DNA of 64,000 nucleotides, from the NCBI RefSeq assembly GCF_004362245.1, contig NZ_SNWM01000002.1, positions 1,195,642 to 1,259,641 of the forward strand, in the 5' to 3' direction. The notes beneath the pieces are model-generated. The model was given only the letters and a program-made list of their open reading frames with translations. It was not told the DNA's origin and did not search any database. Origin of the DNA: Pedobacter duraquae (lineage in GTDB: Bacteria > Bacteroidota > Bacteroidia > Sphingobacteriales > Sphingobacteriaceae). A program made the translations under genes and the position numbers. Shown here piece after piece: positions 63,935 through 64,000 of this stretch. Each line of letters starts with the position of its first letter. Positions within the stretch are counted from its first letter, which is position 1.

Positions 63935-64000
63935 TGGCACCGACCTACTCTCCCACGTGTTACCGCAGTACCATCGGCTCTGGTGGGCTTAACTTCTCTG
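63935..64000 (-). rRNA. 5S ribosomal RNA, 3' part (cut by window edge)
   Basis: Minus strand reads CAGAGAAGTTAAGCCCACCA then GAGCCGATGGTACTGCGGTA and GTGGGAGAGTAGGTCGGTGCC, the conserved 3' two-thirds of bacterial 5S rRNA. The 5' part and presumably 23S and 16S lie beyond 64000. Confidence 0.93.

Noticed and set aside
1..64000. CRISPR arrays
   Set aside because: No regularly spaced direct repeats with unique spacers and no cas genes were seen.

Overview
The window is about 64 kb of chromosome from a Bacteroidota bacterium, most probably a Sphingobacteriaceae member such as Pedobacter. The reasons are the promoter style (repeated TAnnTTTG -7 boxes and few Shine-Dalgarno sites), SusC/SusD, FecR with ECF sigma factors, LytTR two-component systems, DUF3098 and DUF6624 proteins, and GH2/GH31 enzymes. 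The genus is inferred from gene content; no search was run.

Layout. 1-24.7 kb is a core block: leuS (truncated by the window edge) diverges from ftsX-DUF3098-uppP-truB-yitT-like-ribF. A CPA2 antiporter, a DUF2157-like protein, uvrA-lysE, an ECF sigma factor, nth, recA, tsaD, a TamB-like giant, ribBA, an LptF/G permease and a START-like protein follow. A tRNA-Met gene (24.67 kb) marks the start of a more accessory stretch. It holds a decayed gene remnant, a Fic gene split by a one-base frameshift, an alpha/beta hydrolase, a Crp/Fnr regulator with an SDR, an ABC exporter, a small membrane protein, an OmpR-type two-component system divergent from a DUF6624 gene, and a second Crp/Fnr regulator with a medium-chain oxidoreductase. 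From 36 to 42 kb lie a secreted GH2 beta-galactosidase and a GH31 alpha-glycosidase. From 42.5 to 51 kb lie an AAA ATPase and an ECF sigma-FecR-SusC(STN)-SusD-ENPP phosphodiesterase locus. From 51 to 58 kb two LytS/LytTR systems, each with a secreted serine hydrolase, face each other. After an S8 protease and a 90-aa gene comes a strong candidate for a structured small RNA. The window ends with an ECF sigma/zinc anti-sigma pair, a peroxiredoxin, a cytochrome b/molybdopterin oxidoreductase pair, and the 3' part of a 5S rRNA gene on the minus strand.

The most interesting signals are regulatory. A palindrome sits in the linker of each Crp/Fnr-oxidoreductase pair, one of them at a class-II activator distance. 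Three CATTAAC repeats at 11-bp spacing lie between the two-component operon and its divergent neighbour. A long palindrome overlaps the Fic promoter, where the frameshift separates the inhibitory helix from the catalytic domain. A ~115-nt RNA candidate near 60.3-60.4 kb has a GAAA-capped hairpin, a promoter-like box and a U-rich end. Several -7 boxes lie only 3-9 nt before start codons, which implies leaderless or near-leaderless mRNAs and corrects several starts. All functional links are inferred from sequence reading alone.
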